Shown: positions 8,217 to 17,117, counted from the stretch's first letter. The stretch is DNA of 64,000 nucleotides from Acidobacteriota bacterium (GCA_013289685.1 JABCZL010000001.1:623838-687837), one strand, 5' to 3'. Made by a program: numbers and translations. Notes: generated by a model not told the origin, from the letters alone.

Positions 8217-9884
8217 TTACCGCAAGCTTCCTGTGGTCGCGTTGACCGGGTTGCCGATGGCGTCGCCGGATACGAGAAGTTCAACTCTCCGGTTCTGCTG
8301 CCGGCCCGCGGAGTTATCGTTGGAGGCTACCGGCAGACTGTTGCCGAAACCTTTGGACGAAACCGAACCCGTCGATACTCCTTGTTGCACCAGGTAATCG
8401 CGCACGGAACCGGCACGATTCTCGGAAAGCGTTTGGTTCATGGCATCGCCGCCGACGTTGTCGGTATAGCCGCCGACTTCAATGTTGAGCCCAGGGTAAG
8501 CCAGCAGAATGCCGGCAACCTTCGCCAGTTTCTCGCGGGCTCCCGGCTTCAGTGAATACTTTCCGGTGTCAAACAGAACATCGGACATGCTGACGATGAG
8601 GCCCCGTGCGCTATCGCGAGTCTGAAGAATGGAATTCAGTTGCTCGGACAACTTCGCGCGCATGGCTGCCTTGTCGGTTTCCGCCTGTTGCGCGCTCAAG
8701 TTCGCCTTCTCGGCCGCTAAGCGGGATTGCTCGGCATCCGCCTGCGCCGCCGAAAGTGCGGTCGCCGACGAAGCCTGGTTGTTCGCCATGTCGGATTGGG
8801 CCTTTGCGGTCGCAGCTTGTGCATCCGCACTGTCATTGCGTGCCCTGGCGGCATCCGCTTCAGCCTGAGCCTTGGCGGCCTGAGCATTCACGGTGTCAGA
8901 TTCTGCCTGAGCCTTGGCCGCTTGAGCTCTTGCGGTGTCAGACTCGGCTTGCTCCTTGCGACGCATCGCCTCATCGGCCTGTCCTTGTGTTCGCGCCTGC
9001 GCGTCGGCTGAATCCTGGCGTTCATTTGCCAGCCGGACATCGTCCATTTTCTTGACGGCGATCGCGCGCGCATCTTCCGCAGTCTGCACTGCCTCGCGGG
9101 AGACTGCGATCAGAGGCTTGCGGTCGACATGTCTGCTCGTGGCTTCACTATCGGCGTTGTCCATCAGCTGCACGGCGTGCTGATAGCTGTCGCTGGCATA
9201 TTGCTCCGCGCCTTCGGATTGTGCGATGCGCAACGCATTGCGCGCCTCAAAGAATTCCAACGGCAACTTCGCACTCAAAACCACCGGATCGAACTTGTAC
9301 CCGGTGGGAAGGTAGCCACCGCGCTCCATCAGTTCATACTTGGCGTTCACCGCTTCGGTGGTTCCCTTGGTTTCTTCGCGAACCACGTTCTCCAGAATCA
9401 CCACATTGCTGGGCTGCCGGACGGCATAGTACGGCTCCGCCGTAACGATCAGCGCAAATGCCTGCAGGTCCGTGGTCACGTTGAGCTTGCTGCGATGGTT
9501 GCCGCCGAGCAGAACTTCGCCCAGGTTTACGGCGCGGCCTTCGGGCGAAATCGCCCACAGGACGTAGGTCAGATACTCATTGCCGAACGCCGTCGGCTTC
9601 TGCAAATTGCCGAATTCTGCTTCGATCGCAATCGCGCCGCGTTTGCTGTTGATCTCCGCGACTCCATTCGCCGATGGCATCAGGTCGGTGCCCGCGAAAT
9701 CCAGTTTCGAAGATCCGCTGCGATGCTTATAGTTGACCGCCTGCACGCTTCGGCTGATGACCGTTACTCGGAATGTTGGCGTCGAACGGGCAGGCTCGAC
9801 TTTCAGGGTTGTTTGAGAATCGGTTTGAGCGACTGCGGGTAAGCTCAGGGCGAGTGCGGCGGCGAACAGTAAGTTTATTTTCAA
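8217..9884 (-). CDS. OmpA-family protein with coiled-coil spacer
   Basis: About 555 residues. I place the start at TTG 9884, which has an AGAGGAG Shine-Dalgarno 7 nt upstream and yields a signal peptide (MKINLLFAAALALSLPAVAQ); longer in-frame starts give an implausible charged extension. An N-terminal ~200-residue beta-rich region is followed by a long Ala/Gln/Asp-rich coiled coil (AQAAKAQAESD-type repeats). A C-terminal OmpA peptidoglycan-binding domain has EVGGYTDNVGG and NRRVELLVSG. It probably tethers an envelope structure to peptidoglycan. It precedes the two Gln-rich exported proteins. Confidence 0.85.
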   Translation of the reverse strand: MKINLLFAAALALSLPAVAQTDSQTTLKVEPARSTPTFRVTVISRSVQAVNYKHRSGSSKLDFAGTDLMPSANGVAEINSKRGAIAIEAEFGNLQKPTAFGNEYLTYVLWAISPEGRAVNLGEVLLGGNHRSKLNVTTDLQAFALIVTAEPYYAVRQPSNVVILENVVREETKGTTEAVNAKYELMERGGYLPTGYKFDPVVLSAKLPLEFFEARNALRIAQSEGAEQYASDSYQHAVQLMDNADSEATSRHVDRKPLIAVSREAVQTAEDARAIAVKKMDDVRLANERQDSADAQARTQGQADEAMRRKEQAESDTARAQAAKAQAESDTVNAQAAKAQAEADAARARNDSADAQAATAKAQSDMANNQASSATALSAAQADAEQSRLAAEKANLSAQQAETDKAAMRAKLSEQLNSILQTRDSARGLIVSMSDVLFDTGKYSLKPGAREKLAKVAGILLAYPGLNIEVGGYTDNVGGDAMNQTLSENRAGSVRDYLVQQGVSTGSVSSKGFGNSLPVASNDNSAGRQQNRRVELLVSGDAIGNPVNATTGSLR

Positions 9885-9982
9885 CGGAATACTCCTCTGG
9901 CAGGTATCTGCCGTAATGCATTGTTCTTTAGTGGATTGTGAGTTTCGTGGCTTGCTCTTTCCCTGACTAACTTCGCCCGGCC

Positions 9983-10177
9983 TCACCCTTTTCCGACGTG
10001 GATATTGGAAAAGGAGTGGAACAGTCCAAACACATTCAACAGCCAAAGCACCACGGCTATCACCACGACGCCGTTCAGGATGGACTTGATGGATCCCTGC
10101 ATGGGGATGAAGTGATTCACCAGCCACAGCAGAACACCGACGACGATCAGAACTTCCAGGAGTTGAATTAAAGGCAT
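9983..10177 (-). CDS. Thivi_2564 family small membrane protein
   Basis: A 64-residue protein with two membrane segments (LLEVLIVVGVLLWLVNHFIP and ILNGVVVIAVVLWLLNVFGLF) separated by MQGSIKS, the arrangement of the Thivi_2564 family. The Shine-Dalgarno GGAAGG is present. Function is unknown. It is transcribed toward the OmpA-family gene, 98 bp away. Confidence 0.8.
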   Translation of the reverse strand: MPLIQLLEVLIVVGVLLWLVNHFIPMQGSIKSILNGVVVIAVVLWLLNVFGLFHSFSNIHVGKG

Positions 10178-10556
10178 GATCTTTGACCTTCCTTTCTTGT
10201 TCGCGAGCTATGTTCGCGAGCTAGGTTGCGCGGGGTAACCCCTCTCATCCGTCCGGAGGTGTTCCCCATTTCGATGTTCGAGATTCTCTAGGGTCAAATC
10301 GTGCACGCCGCAAGGTTTGGCGGCAGGCACACGGATGAAGAATGTTGATTCGCTGGATGTGGCCGCTTGGCGTGACCTGACCAGGACACGACCCCGGCGA
10401 CCTAGAGGCAAGAGTCGCGATTCAGCCTCGCGGCTCTGTCTGCACACTCAGAATATAACTAACAATGACAGGTGTGGGCGGGTGCGTCTGAGCAAGATAG
10501 CTCACAAGTGAAGAATCAAGATTGTGATCCCGGCGCTGAAGCAAACCACCAGACCG
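10178..10556. other. Intergenic stretch without a gene
   Basis: No convincing reading frame. A direct repeat of the 12-mer GTTCGCGAGCTA lies at 10199-10210 and 10212-10223, just upstream of the small membrane protein gene. The promoter of 9983-10177 should lie here, but I cannot pick a good -35/-10 pair. Confidence 0.5.
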
Positions 10557-10760
10557 TCAGCGTGCTTGTTGAGAATTGGGCGCCCGGCTTGCATCCGTGG
10601 AAGCCGCAGACCGTATCGGCGAATGTGCGGCGGGCAAGTCGAATTCCCGTCCACAGTCGAAACAGACCTTGTAGGTGCGATGTTTGATGGTGAACACCCG
10701 ACTGAGGTGACGGTGGCGGCAGCCGAAGATAAACTGGAAGACACCCGAGAATGGTTTCAT
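10557..10760 (-). CDS. Small zinc-ribbon protein, coupled to GH130
   Basis: A 67-residue ORF whose ATG overlaps the GH130 stop by one base (TGATG), so it is probably translated by re-initiation. It contains C14-R-H-R-H...VFTIKHRTYKVC33FDC36GREF, a small metal-binding ribbon; similar short Cys-rich proteins are frequent in Acidobacteria. The C-terminal 25 residues look unstructured. It is the third gene of the GT4-GH130 operon. Function is unknown; regulatory or metal-sensing roles are guesses. Confidence 0.68.
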   Translation of the reverse strand: MKPFSGVFQFIFGCRHRHLSRVFTIKHRTYKVCFDCGREFDLPAAHSPIRSAASTDASRAPNSQQAR

Positions 10761-11764
10761 CAATCCCGCGCTCTCTGGCGGCGCTCGCAACATCCATTGG
10801 CATCCAACCACTCCAGCAGCGAGCGAACACTGGCCCGAGCCAGGGCGATCGCGCAATCCGCAGCTCCGTAATAAATGTTGAGGGTGTCGCCATCGGCGTC
10901 CATGGTGTACCCACAAGGAAAGACAACATCGTCAACGTCGCCGTGGCGCTCGTACTCGGCTTCCGGCCCAAAGATCCAGGAATCTCCTCGCAGCAAGCAC
11001 TTCTCGGGATTCTCCAGATCGAAAAGGGCCAGGCCCAAACGGTAGAGACAGCCTGAAGGCGTATGCCGTACTCCGTGATAGAACACCAGCCATCCTCTGG
11101 AAGTCTCGATGGGCGGCGGCGATAACCCGATCTTGTTGGCATCCCACCAGGCGCCGCGGCGGGCTTCCAGCATCAGCCGGTGCCTGCCCCAATAGCGCAG
11201 GTCGGGTGAGTAGGAGATCCACATGTGCGACCCGAGCGTCGTCATGGGACGATGAATCAGCGCCCAGCATCCGTCGATTCTCCGAGGAAGAAGTGCGGAG
11301 TCCTTGTCATCGGGCGGCATGATGACGCCGTACCGTTCGAAGGTGCGGAAGTCTTTGGTTAGAGCCAGGGACACGCCAGGGCCGCCGCGCGAATAGGAAG
11401 TGTAGGTGACCACGTATTGCTGCAGCTCGGGGACAAACGTAATGCGCGGATCTTCAATGCCCCAAATCTCCTCCGGATAGTTCTTCGGGTCGGGCATCAA
11501 CGTTGGTTCGGCGTCGATTTGCCATCCATCGACTCCGTTGCGAGAGCGCGCGGCGGATAGATGCGACAGGCCGCGGCGATCTTCCACGCGGCATAGCAGC
11601 AGGGTCGTGCCATCTGCAAGTCGCGTCGCCCCCGCATTGAACACACTGTTAATCGGATAGGGCCAGTCTTTACTCGTCAGGATCGGGTTCGCGGGATGGC
11701 GAAGCAGGAGTGGCTCGAAGCGAGTACTCAGCACGGCAACAGGTTTTTCTACGGGCGTCGTCAT
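10760..11764 (-). CDS. Glycoside hydrolase family 130 protein (mannoside phosphorylase-like)
   Basis: 334 residues with the five-bladed propeller signatures of GH130: HPANPILTSKDWPYPINSVFNAGA near the N-terminus, IWGIEDPRITF carrying the acidic catalytic region, then GWLVFYHGV and NIYYGAADCAIALA. GH130 enzymes phosphorolyse or hydrolyse beta-1,2- or beta-1,4-mannosides; the linkage cannot be read here. Its start overlaps the glycosyltransferase stop (ATGA) and its stop overlaps the zinc-ribbon start, so the three form one coupled operon. A synthesis enzyme paired with a mannoside phosphorylase suggests turnover of one glycan. Confidence 0.88.
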   Translation of the reverse strand: MTTPVEKPVAVLSTRFEPLLLRHPANPILTSKDWPYPINSVFNAGATRLADGTTLLLCRVEDRRGLSHLSAARSRNGVDGWQIDAEPTLMPDPKNYPEEIWGIEDPRITFVPELQQYVVTYTSYSRGGPGVSLALTKDFRTFERYGVIMPPDDKDSALLPRRIDGCWALIHRPMTTLGSHMWISYSPDLRYWGRHRLMLEARRGAWWDANKIGLSPPPIETSRGWLVFYHGVRHTPSGCLYRLGLALFDLENPEKCLLRGDSWIFGPEAEYERHGDVDDVVFPCGYTMDADGDTLNIYYGAADCAIALARASVRSLLEWLDANGCCERRQRARD

Positions 11765-14172
11765 GATGGGATTTCCATTTGTTCCGCCTCCTGCAGCGAT
11801 CGCATTTCCAGCAGCGCCATCAGGAACGACAGCGTTGATTCCGCTCCCTGGTTTTCATTGGCGCGGTCGGGATGCAGGCCGTCGCGGCAGCCGCCCGTTA
11901 CGGAATCATAAAGAGGCAGTTGCAGATCGTTGTCGCCCAGAAACCAGTTGAAGGCCGACCAGGCTTCGCCGCGCCAGCGGCTGTCGCCAGTCACGCGGAA
12001 CGCCTGCAAGCACGCAGACACCGCGCCCGCGGCTTCGAGCGGTTGCTGATCAAAGCGGGCCTTCTCCCCATCCTGGCGATAGAAGCCTTGCGAACCGATG
12101 GGGACAAAGTGGCCGTTGGTTTCGCAGCGCTGCACTTCCATCAGCCAATCCAGCGATTCAAGGCCGGCGGAAACCATGCGGTCATCCGAGCTTGCCGAGC
12201 CGGCAAGCAGCAGGGATTGTGACAGCCGCGCGTTGCCATAGGCCAGAACATTCTCGAACCATTTCCAATCGGGCCTTCGGATGGACTCATACATCTCGAG
12301 CAACCGCCGGCTGAGGGCAGACCGCACTTTCTGCGCATCGCGATCTCCCGGATACGAAGTGAGATATTCCTGAATGCCGAGCAGCGTATAGGCCCAGGCG
12401 CGCGGACTGCTGAATTCCAGCGCCACGGGAAGAGAGAACTCGAACAAGCGACCGGCAGCGCCTCTCAGTCCTTGGTCCTGGGACCGGCCCAGAATCGTGC
12501 CCAGAGCCCACAAAGCACGCCCATGACAGTCTTCGGAACCCACGGCCTCGTTCCACCGGCGATCGTAGCGGAGAAAGTTCTTGAATCTGCCTTTCGCCGG
12601 ATTAAAGGCATGCTCCAGAAATGATAGATACAGGCCTGGCGACTTCGCGGACGATAAAGATACAGAAGATAAATCTGCCGTTCCACCGCGAGCCCCGCCC
12701 AATTGCTCCAGCAGCACGGCCAGGATGAGAGCGCGAGCGTTGTCGTCCGTGGTGTATCCCTCTGTGCGGTTTGGGATCGTAAAGATCGAGTGCTGCAGCA
12801 TTCCAGTGTCGTCGGTCAGTCGAGTTACATGATCCAGTTTCAATCGTGGCAATTGATCGAGCGATTTGTTCGTCATCTGGGCCGAGAACTGCACTCTTGG
12901 ACTTTCCATGCGGTCGCCGCGGACCCGCGCAAAACTTTCCATGTAACCTTGCGCCACTCGTTTCCATACCATCTCGCGCGCGAACAGATAAGCGCGTTTC
13001 CGCATGGCGTGCCGTATCGCCGGAGTGTCGAGGAGTTCAATCGTCTTCTGTGCGATCGCGTCGGGATTCTGAAACGGCACCAGCGCGCCTCTGCGGTCGT
13101 CGAGCAGTTCGATGGCGTGCCAATAGGGAGTCGATATAATCGCCTTGCCCGCCCCCAGTGCATAAGCCAGCGTTCCTGAGACTACCTGGGCCTCGTGGCG
13201 ATAGGGAGTGATGTAAATATCGGCGGCGCCGATGAATTCAACCATCTCCTCGGGACTGACGAAACGGTTGTGGAACAGCACTTGCGATTCCACTCCGCTT
13301 TCCTTCGCCAGAGCCTGCAAACTGGCTCGATACTGATCCCCCTCGCGACGGAGGATGTGAGGATGGGTTGCACCTGCCACGATGTAAACCACATTCTTGT
13401 GTTTGGACAGAATCTGCGGCAGCGCTTGAATTACGTTTTCGATTCCCTTATTCGGCGAGAGCAGGCCGAAGGTGAGCAGAACCGCTTTTCCCTCCACGCC
13501 AAAGCGGTCCTTATAGAAATTCGGATCCAGGAACGGCAAATCCGGAACGCCGTGCGGGACCATGTCGATCTTGCTGCCGGGCACCTTGAAGATTTCCTGC
13601 AGGAACTGGGATGACAGCTGGCTCATGACAATAAGGCGGTCGGAAAGTTCTGCTATTTCTTCCATGACCGCAAGTTGGTTCGGGTCAGGCTCACGCAGAA
13701 CGGTATGCAGCGTCGTCACCACGGGCATCTTCAGGCCACGCAGCAGGTGCAAAATATGGCTCCCGGCGGGACCGCCGAAGATTCCATACTCGTGCTGCAG
13801 GCATACCATGTCGATGTTGTTGAAGTTCAGAAATTCCGCGGCTTCCTGATACGACCTCACGTCGTCCTGGGCCAGCGACCATCGCACCCGTGCGGGATAG
13901 TCGTATCCTTCTTCGGTGTCGTTGACCGGGAGTGCCAACAGTCGAGCCGTCCCGTACTCCGCGGAGATGGCGCTGCACAGGTCGGTGGTGAACGTGGCGA
14001 TGCCGCAATGTCGGGGAAGATAGTTTCCGATCACCGCGATCCGGCTCGGCAGCGATGGCTTCGATTGCAGTCGGGTGCGCAGCGCCGTGGTCCCGACTCG
14101 ATCTCGATCCATGGGCCTCGGGCCAACGACTTCCAACAGGACCTTGGGTAGCACGGTGTTGGGTAGCGACAT
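11761..14172 (-). CDS. GT4 glycosyltransferase fused to an all-helical C-terminal domain
   Basis: 803 residues, with an AGGA Shine-Dalgarno before ATG 14172. Residues ~45-400 are a GT-B fold glycosyltransferase (IAVIGNYLPRHCGIATFTTDL at the N-terminus; LLTFGLLSPNKGIENVIQAL and the donor-side YRHEAQVVSGTLAYALGAGKAIISTPYW). Residues ~430-790 are helical with repeated W and G motifs (GRALWALGTILG, RAWAYTLLGIQEYL), resembling an alpha/alpha-toroid glycosidase-like domain. GT4 enzymes transfer sugars from nucleotide donors with retention. The fusion partner may act on or hold the same glycan. It heads the GT4-GH130-zinc ribbon operon. Confidence 0.85.
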   Translation of the reverse strand: MSLPNTVLPKVLLEVVGPRPMDRDRVGTTALRTRLQSKPSLPSRIAVIGNYLPRHCGIATFTTDLCSAISAEYGTARLLALPVNDTEEGYDYPARVRWSLAQDDVRSYQEAAEFLNFNNIDMVCLQHEYGIFGGPAGSHILHLLRGLKMPVVTTLHTVLREPDPNQLAVMEEIAELSDRLIVMSQLSSQFLQEIFKVPGSKIDMVPHGVPDLPFLDPNFYKDRFGVEGKAVLLTFGLLSPNKGIENVIQALPQILSKHKNVVYIVAGATHPHILRREGDQYRASLQALAKESGVESQVLFHNRFVSPEEMVEFIGAADIYITPYRHEAQVVSGTLAYALGAGKAIISTPYWHAIELLDDRRGALVPFQNPDAIAQKTIELLDTPAIRHAMRKRAYLFAREMVWKRVAQGYMESFARVRGDRMESPRVQFSAQMTNKSLDQLPRLKLDHVTRLTDDTGMLQHSIFTIPNRTEGYTTDDNARALILAVLLEQLGGARGGTADLSSVSLSSAKSPGLYLSFLEHAFNPAKGRFKNFLRYDRRWNEAVGSEDCHGRALWALGTILGRSQDQGLRGAAGRLFEFSLPVALEFSSPRAWAYTLLGIQEYLTSYPGDRDAQKVRSALSRRLLEMYESIRRPDWKWFENVLAYGNARLSQSLLLAGSASSDDRMVSAGLESLDWLMEVQRCETNGHFVPIGSQGFYRQDGEKARFDQQPLEAAGAVSACLQAFRVTGDSRWRGEAWSAFNWFLGDNDLQLPLYDSVTGGCRDGLHPDRANENQGAESTLSFLMALLEMRSLQEAEQMEIPS

Positions 14173-14227
14173 ATGTTCCTGCTCCGGCGAAGGGCTGACG
14201 GATCAGCCTTGCAGTGGGTCCTGGATC

Positions 14228-14437
14228 CTAGGCGGTGATCTCGACGGGCACTAACTCGGGCGTGCAGCGGGAGTTTTGGAGTGATTTGGCAGCGTCTTCA
14301 GCCGTAAATTTTCCCATCATCAGGGCTAGTTTTCGGTCCGTTGTCATTTGGACGGGAATCCGATCAATCCGCTGCACGTACGCAGGGGCGCGAGTGCCGC
14401 CATGAGTCACTTTGACAACAAACTTGATGTTCGCCAT
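14228..14437 (-). CDS. Small hypothetical protein
   Basis: 69 residues from ATG 14437 (GGAG close upstream). The sequence is balanced and non-repetitive (NIKFVVKVTHGGTRAP..., QMTTDRKLALMMGKFTAEDAAKSLQNSR) and looks like a compact alpha/beta domain, so it is probably real. No family is recognised. It is divergent from the small zinc-finger gene at 14522, sharing an 84-bp promoter region. Confidence 0.62.
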   Translation of the reverse strand: MANIKFVVKVTHGGTRAPAYVQRIDRIPVQMTTDRKLALMMGKFTAEDAAKSLQNSRCTPELVPVEITA

Positions 14438-14521
14438 GTACTCCAGAATACCGACATCGTGCTGGATCGAACTGGTCACTATTGACCATTTTGTGGGCGA
14501 GTAACGGTGCATAATGGAGAT

Positions 14522-14662
14522 ATGACGCCCAAACAAAAACTGGCCCTGTCGGTTCGTTGCCCTACTTGTGGTGCAAAGCCCGGTGAAAAATGCGAGCTGA
14601 GTACTGGCCTGCCTCGCACCGAACCGCATCGGGATCGGCGCTTAGCGGGCTCGGAAAAGTAA
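14522..14662 (+). CDS. 46-residue zinc-finger microprotein
   Basis: ATG 14522 is preceded by GGAG. The product contains C13-x2-C16-x7-C24-x11-H36 in VRCPTCGAKPGEKCELSTG...EPHRDRR. This is a recurring small bacterial zinc-finger pattern in which PxxxC and PHxxR are conserved. The basic tail (HRDRRLAGSEK) suggests nucleic-acid binding. It converges with the hypothetical gene ending at 14676, leaving 13 bp between the stops. Confidence 0.72.
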   Translation: MTPKQKLALSVRCPTCGAKPGEKCELSTGLPRTEPHRDRRLAGSEK

Positions 14663-14675
14663 AGGACCGCGCGGC

Positions 14676-15119
14676 TCACGCCAGCGCTGGTGCGAGAGCA
14701 GAGCCGAGACGATCGAAGGCGTGGTTCACCGACGCGGCGGCCGCTGTGCTTTCCTCTGCCGTAGGCGTGGGTATTTGAAGCAATCCCTGGCGGCCAAGGT
14801 TTGAGGGCAGGATGAATGCGTCCTGGTGCTGCATGACAAATCCCAGAATATGCGCCAGGCCCTCCGACTGGTATCCATTATCGAACCTGATGCCGGTGTC
14901 GTGAAATGTCGAAGGCGACATCCAGTACTCACACGCCAGAAGCCAATGGCCCCGGGATATCGATGACCAGACCTTCAGATAGTCCAACGTACCGCCGGGA
15001 GCGAAACCGTATTCAATATGAATCAAGCCCGCCTCGGTTCCATGCATCAAGTCTGCCCACGAAACAACAATGGCAGACTCAAGAACCTGGTCGAGACTCT
15101 GAGTTCCGTTATGTGTCAT
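14676..15119 (-). CDS. Hypothetical protein
   Basis: 147 residues, soluble, with mixed composition (SWADLMHGTEAGLIHIEYGF..., WLLACEYWMSPSTFHDTGIRF). Codon use resembles the neighbours. No signal peptide or membrane segment. I do not recognise the family. It may share a transcript with 15153-15584 (33 bp upstream) and the small proteins that follow, but no terminator or promoter settles this. Confidence 0.6.
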   Translation of the reverse strand: MTHNGTQSLDQVLESAIVVSWADLMHGTEAGLIHIEYGFAPGGTLDYLKVWSSISRGHWLLACEYWMSPSTFHDTGIRFDNGYQSEGLAHILGFVMQHQDAFILPSNLGRQGLLQIPTPTAEESTAAAASVNHAFDRLGSALAPALA

Positions 15120-15152
15120 AAATTGGCGCTCTGACTTTTCCAGGAACTGCGC

Positions 15153-15584
15153 TCAGCCTTGAGCCCAGTCCGCATCGTGCTGCGACCCTTGGCGTGCCTC
15201 GGCACTATCCAGGTAGCAGCTCTGCTGGACGTGACGCGAGTGGGCTGTAACCACGGCGTAGGGCACACCCAGAAAACGCTTGGCGACGATTCCGGTTACC
15301 TCCAGGCCATTGAACCGTTGTGGCTTTACCTTCGCCAGAATCCGCTGCAACGCGTTCTGGATCTTCACCGCTCCAACCGAGCCCCAGAACATCACCTTGA
15401 CTTCTGCCGCGATGAAGAAGAAATTCCATCCGGCCGCATGGATTTTGCGATCCAGGGTGACGCCATCCAGAAGCTTGAGCAGACTCCATTGCCCTGAACA
15501 TGGCTCGCTCTCCAGCCCAAGAAGTTGGGTCATCTCGGGCCATTCCTTCATCAGAATCGTGCCCACTTGAACGGTTGCTGGCAT
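15153..15584 (-). CDS. Hypothetical protein
   Basis: 143 residues from ATG 15584, which has an AGGGGAT Shine-Dalgarno; a farther upstream ATG (15656) lacks one. The central part (WNFFFIAAEVKVMFWGSVGAVKIQNALQRILAKVKPQRFNGLEVTGIVAKRFLGVPYAVVTAH) looks like an alpha/beta fold with a hydrophobic core. No membrane topology or motif recognised. It is divergent from the first Crp/Fnr gene. Confidence 0.62.
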   Translation of the reverse strand: MPATVQVGTILMKEWPEMTQLLGLESEPCSGQWSLLKLLDGVTLDRKIHAAGWNFFFIAAEVKVMFWGSVGAVKIQNALQRILAKVKPQRFNGLEVTGIVAKRFLGVPYAVVTAHSRHVQQSCYLDSAEARQGSQHDADWAQG

Positions 15585-15775
15585 AGATCCCCTGATCAGT
15601 AGCGGTGTGATTGTCCGTTGATATGCAGTTCCATGGTGAGGCAGGAGGCGAAGCAAAACTGCTCAAAAGTGATCACTCGGGGAGAAACTGCCGCGCTAGG
15701 ACGATTGGTCAGGAATGAGGGGTGTTCGCGATTCTTGTGAATTTGTCGTCCATTTGCGGACTATACTGATTAAAG

Positions 15776-16453
15776 ATGGGTTCCGCGATAGCAGTCAAGA
15801 AGAACGGCGGATTTGATCCCAACACCTTCCTCGCCACCATTGGGGATGGCCGGAAGATTCTGTCTATTCCAAAGAAGCAAGTGATATTTGCTCAAGGGGA
15901 CGAGGCGGACGCTGTCTTCTATGTGCAAACCGGCAAGGTCAGGCTGAGCGTCGTATCCAAGATCGGCAAGGAAGCTACGATTGCAATCGTGAGCGCGGGG
16001 AACTTCTTCGGCGAAGGGTCGTTGGCAGGTCAGCTTCTGCGCATGGGCTCAGCGGCTGCCATGACAGATTGCGAGATTCTCCGAGTCGAGAAGAAGACGA
16101 TGATGGATGCGCTTCATCGCGAGCCTGCACTTTCTGAAATGTTCGTGGCGTATCTGCTGGGGCGGAATATTCGTTACGAAGAGGATCTGGTCGACCAACT
16201 GTTCAACTCCAGTGAGAAACGCCTGGCCCGTGTCCTCTTGTTGCTCGCTCATTTCGGCAAGGAAGGCATTCCGGAAACCGTGGTTCCTAAGATTAGCCAG
16301 GAAACCCTGGCCGAGATGGTGGGGACGACTCGTTCTCGGGTCAGCTTCTTCATGAACCGATTCCGGAAGCTGGGCTTTATTCACTATGCGGGCGGTACCG
16401 AGGGCGCTTTGCAGGTCCACAGCTCTCTGCTCAATGTCGTTCTCCACGATTGA
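15776..16453 (+). CDS. Crp/Fnr family transcriptional regulator (copy 1)
   Basis: 225 residues: an N-terminal cyclic-nucleotide-binding-like beta-roll (IFAQGDEADAVFYVQTGKVRLSVVSK..., FFGEGSLAGQ) and a C-terminal winged HTH. The recognition helix reads GTTRSRVSFFMNRFRKLGF. There is no N-terminal Cys cluster, so it is not an iron-sulfur FNR sensor. The ligand is uncertain: the position facing the cyclic nucleotide has GEGSLAG...RMGSA rather than the E. coli CRP arrangement. It is very close to the second copy at 17118. A TATACT box lies about 14 nt upstream of the ATG, implying a very short leader. Confidence 0.92.
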   Translation: MGSAIAVKKNGGFDPNTFLATIGDGRKILSIPKKQVIFAQGDEADAVFYVQTGKVRLSVVSKIGKEATIAIVSAGNFFGEGSLAGQLLRMGSAAAMTDCEILRVEKKTMMDALHREPALSEMFVAYLLGRNIRYEEDLVDQLFNSSEKRLARVLLLLAHFGKEGIPETVVPKISQETLAEMVGTTRSRVSFFMNRFRKLGFIHYAGGTEGALQVHSSLLNVVLHD

Positions 16454-16514
16454 GCACCTGCCACGAATGCAGTTTTGCACCCTGGTCCCTTTCAACCAAT
16501 CCCCGTAGCCTGCG

Positions 16515-16817
16515 CTACTCGGACGCTCCCGGGCTCTTAGGTGGGTCGGCGCGCCAAACGTAGAGATATTTCTCGTCGCTCGACGTGACCACCGGGATGT
16601 TCTTCTCGCGGGTTACGCGGTTTAAAGCGGAGCGTAGATTCTGCATCTTCTCGCCGTTCAAACCGGCCAGAGGAATTTTGACCGCCTGCTGGGCAGTTAG
16701 CTTCGAAAGGTCGGACAGAATGTCCGCCACCGCCCTCCGATGTTTCCCTTTGCGGCCTTGCGGAACATCGGACCGATTCACCGCCGCATAGTGGCTGTCG
16801 TTGCCGTTGCGTCCCAT
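16515..16817 (-). CDS. Small hypothetical protein between the Crp/Fnr paralogues
   Basis: 100 residues from ATG 16817, with an AAGGAG Shine-Dalgarno 8 nt upstream. The N-terminal half is basic (SDVPQGRKGKHRRAVADILSDLSKL) and the C-terminal half looks like a small alpha/beta unit (GLNGEKMQNLRSALNRVTREKNIPVVTSSDEKYLYVWRA). It may bind nucleic acid, but I recognise no domain. It is convergent with Crp copy 1 and divergent from Crp copy 2. Confidence 0.68.
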   Translation of the reverse strand: MGRNGNDSHYAAVNRSDVPQGRKGKHRRAVADILSDLSKLTAQQAVKIPLAGLNGEKMQNLRSALNRVTREKNIPVVTSSDEKYLYVWRADPPKSPGASE

Positions 16818-16947
16818 CGGAAGCACTCCTTCGTCGGAAATCGCATCCGTATGGGCGAAATCGTACCGCAAAGAATCGTAGGCTGCAACTAAAAGTCTAT
16901 GCAAATCCTAAAGACGGCAGCAATCCGCTGCGCATGCGTACATTAAG

Positions 16948-16965
16948 CTTATTATTTTCAATAAG
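16948..16965. promoter_or_regulatory. Inverted repeat, possible operator of the second Crp/Fnr gene
   Basis: CTTATT-N6-AATAAG is a perfect 6-bp inverted repeat with 6-bp spacing in an otherwise GC-rich background, about 150 bp upstream of the second regulator. Size and symmetry suit a dimeric HTH protein. No second copy of the same sequence is seen upstream of copy 1. Confidence 0.35.
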
Positions 16966-17117
16966 ATGCACTACCTGCATTGCACTGAAACCTGCTAAGA
17001 ATTCACCCGTACGACTTGGGAAGCGCTAACATGGGGGTCGGTATGGGTGGCTGAGGGCTCGGGAAACAGCCGATGCTGTAACACTCGTCCGGGCTCTCGT
17101 GAGGGGGGCACCCAACC

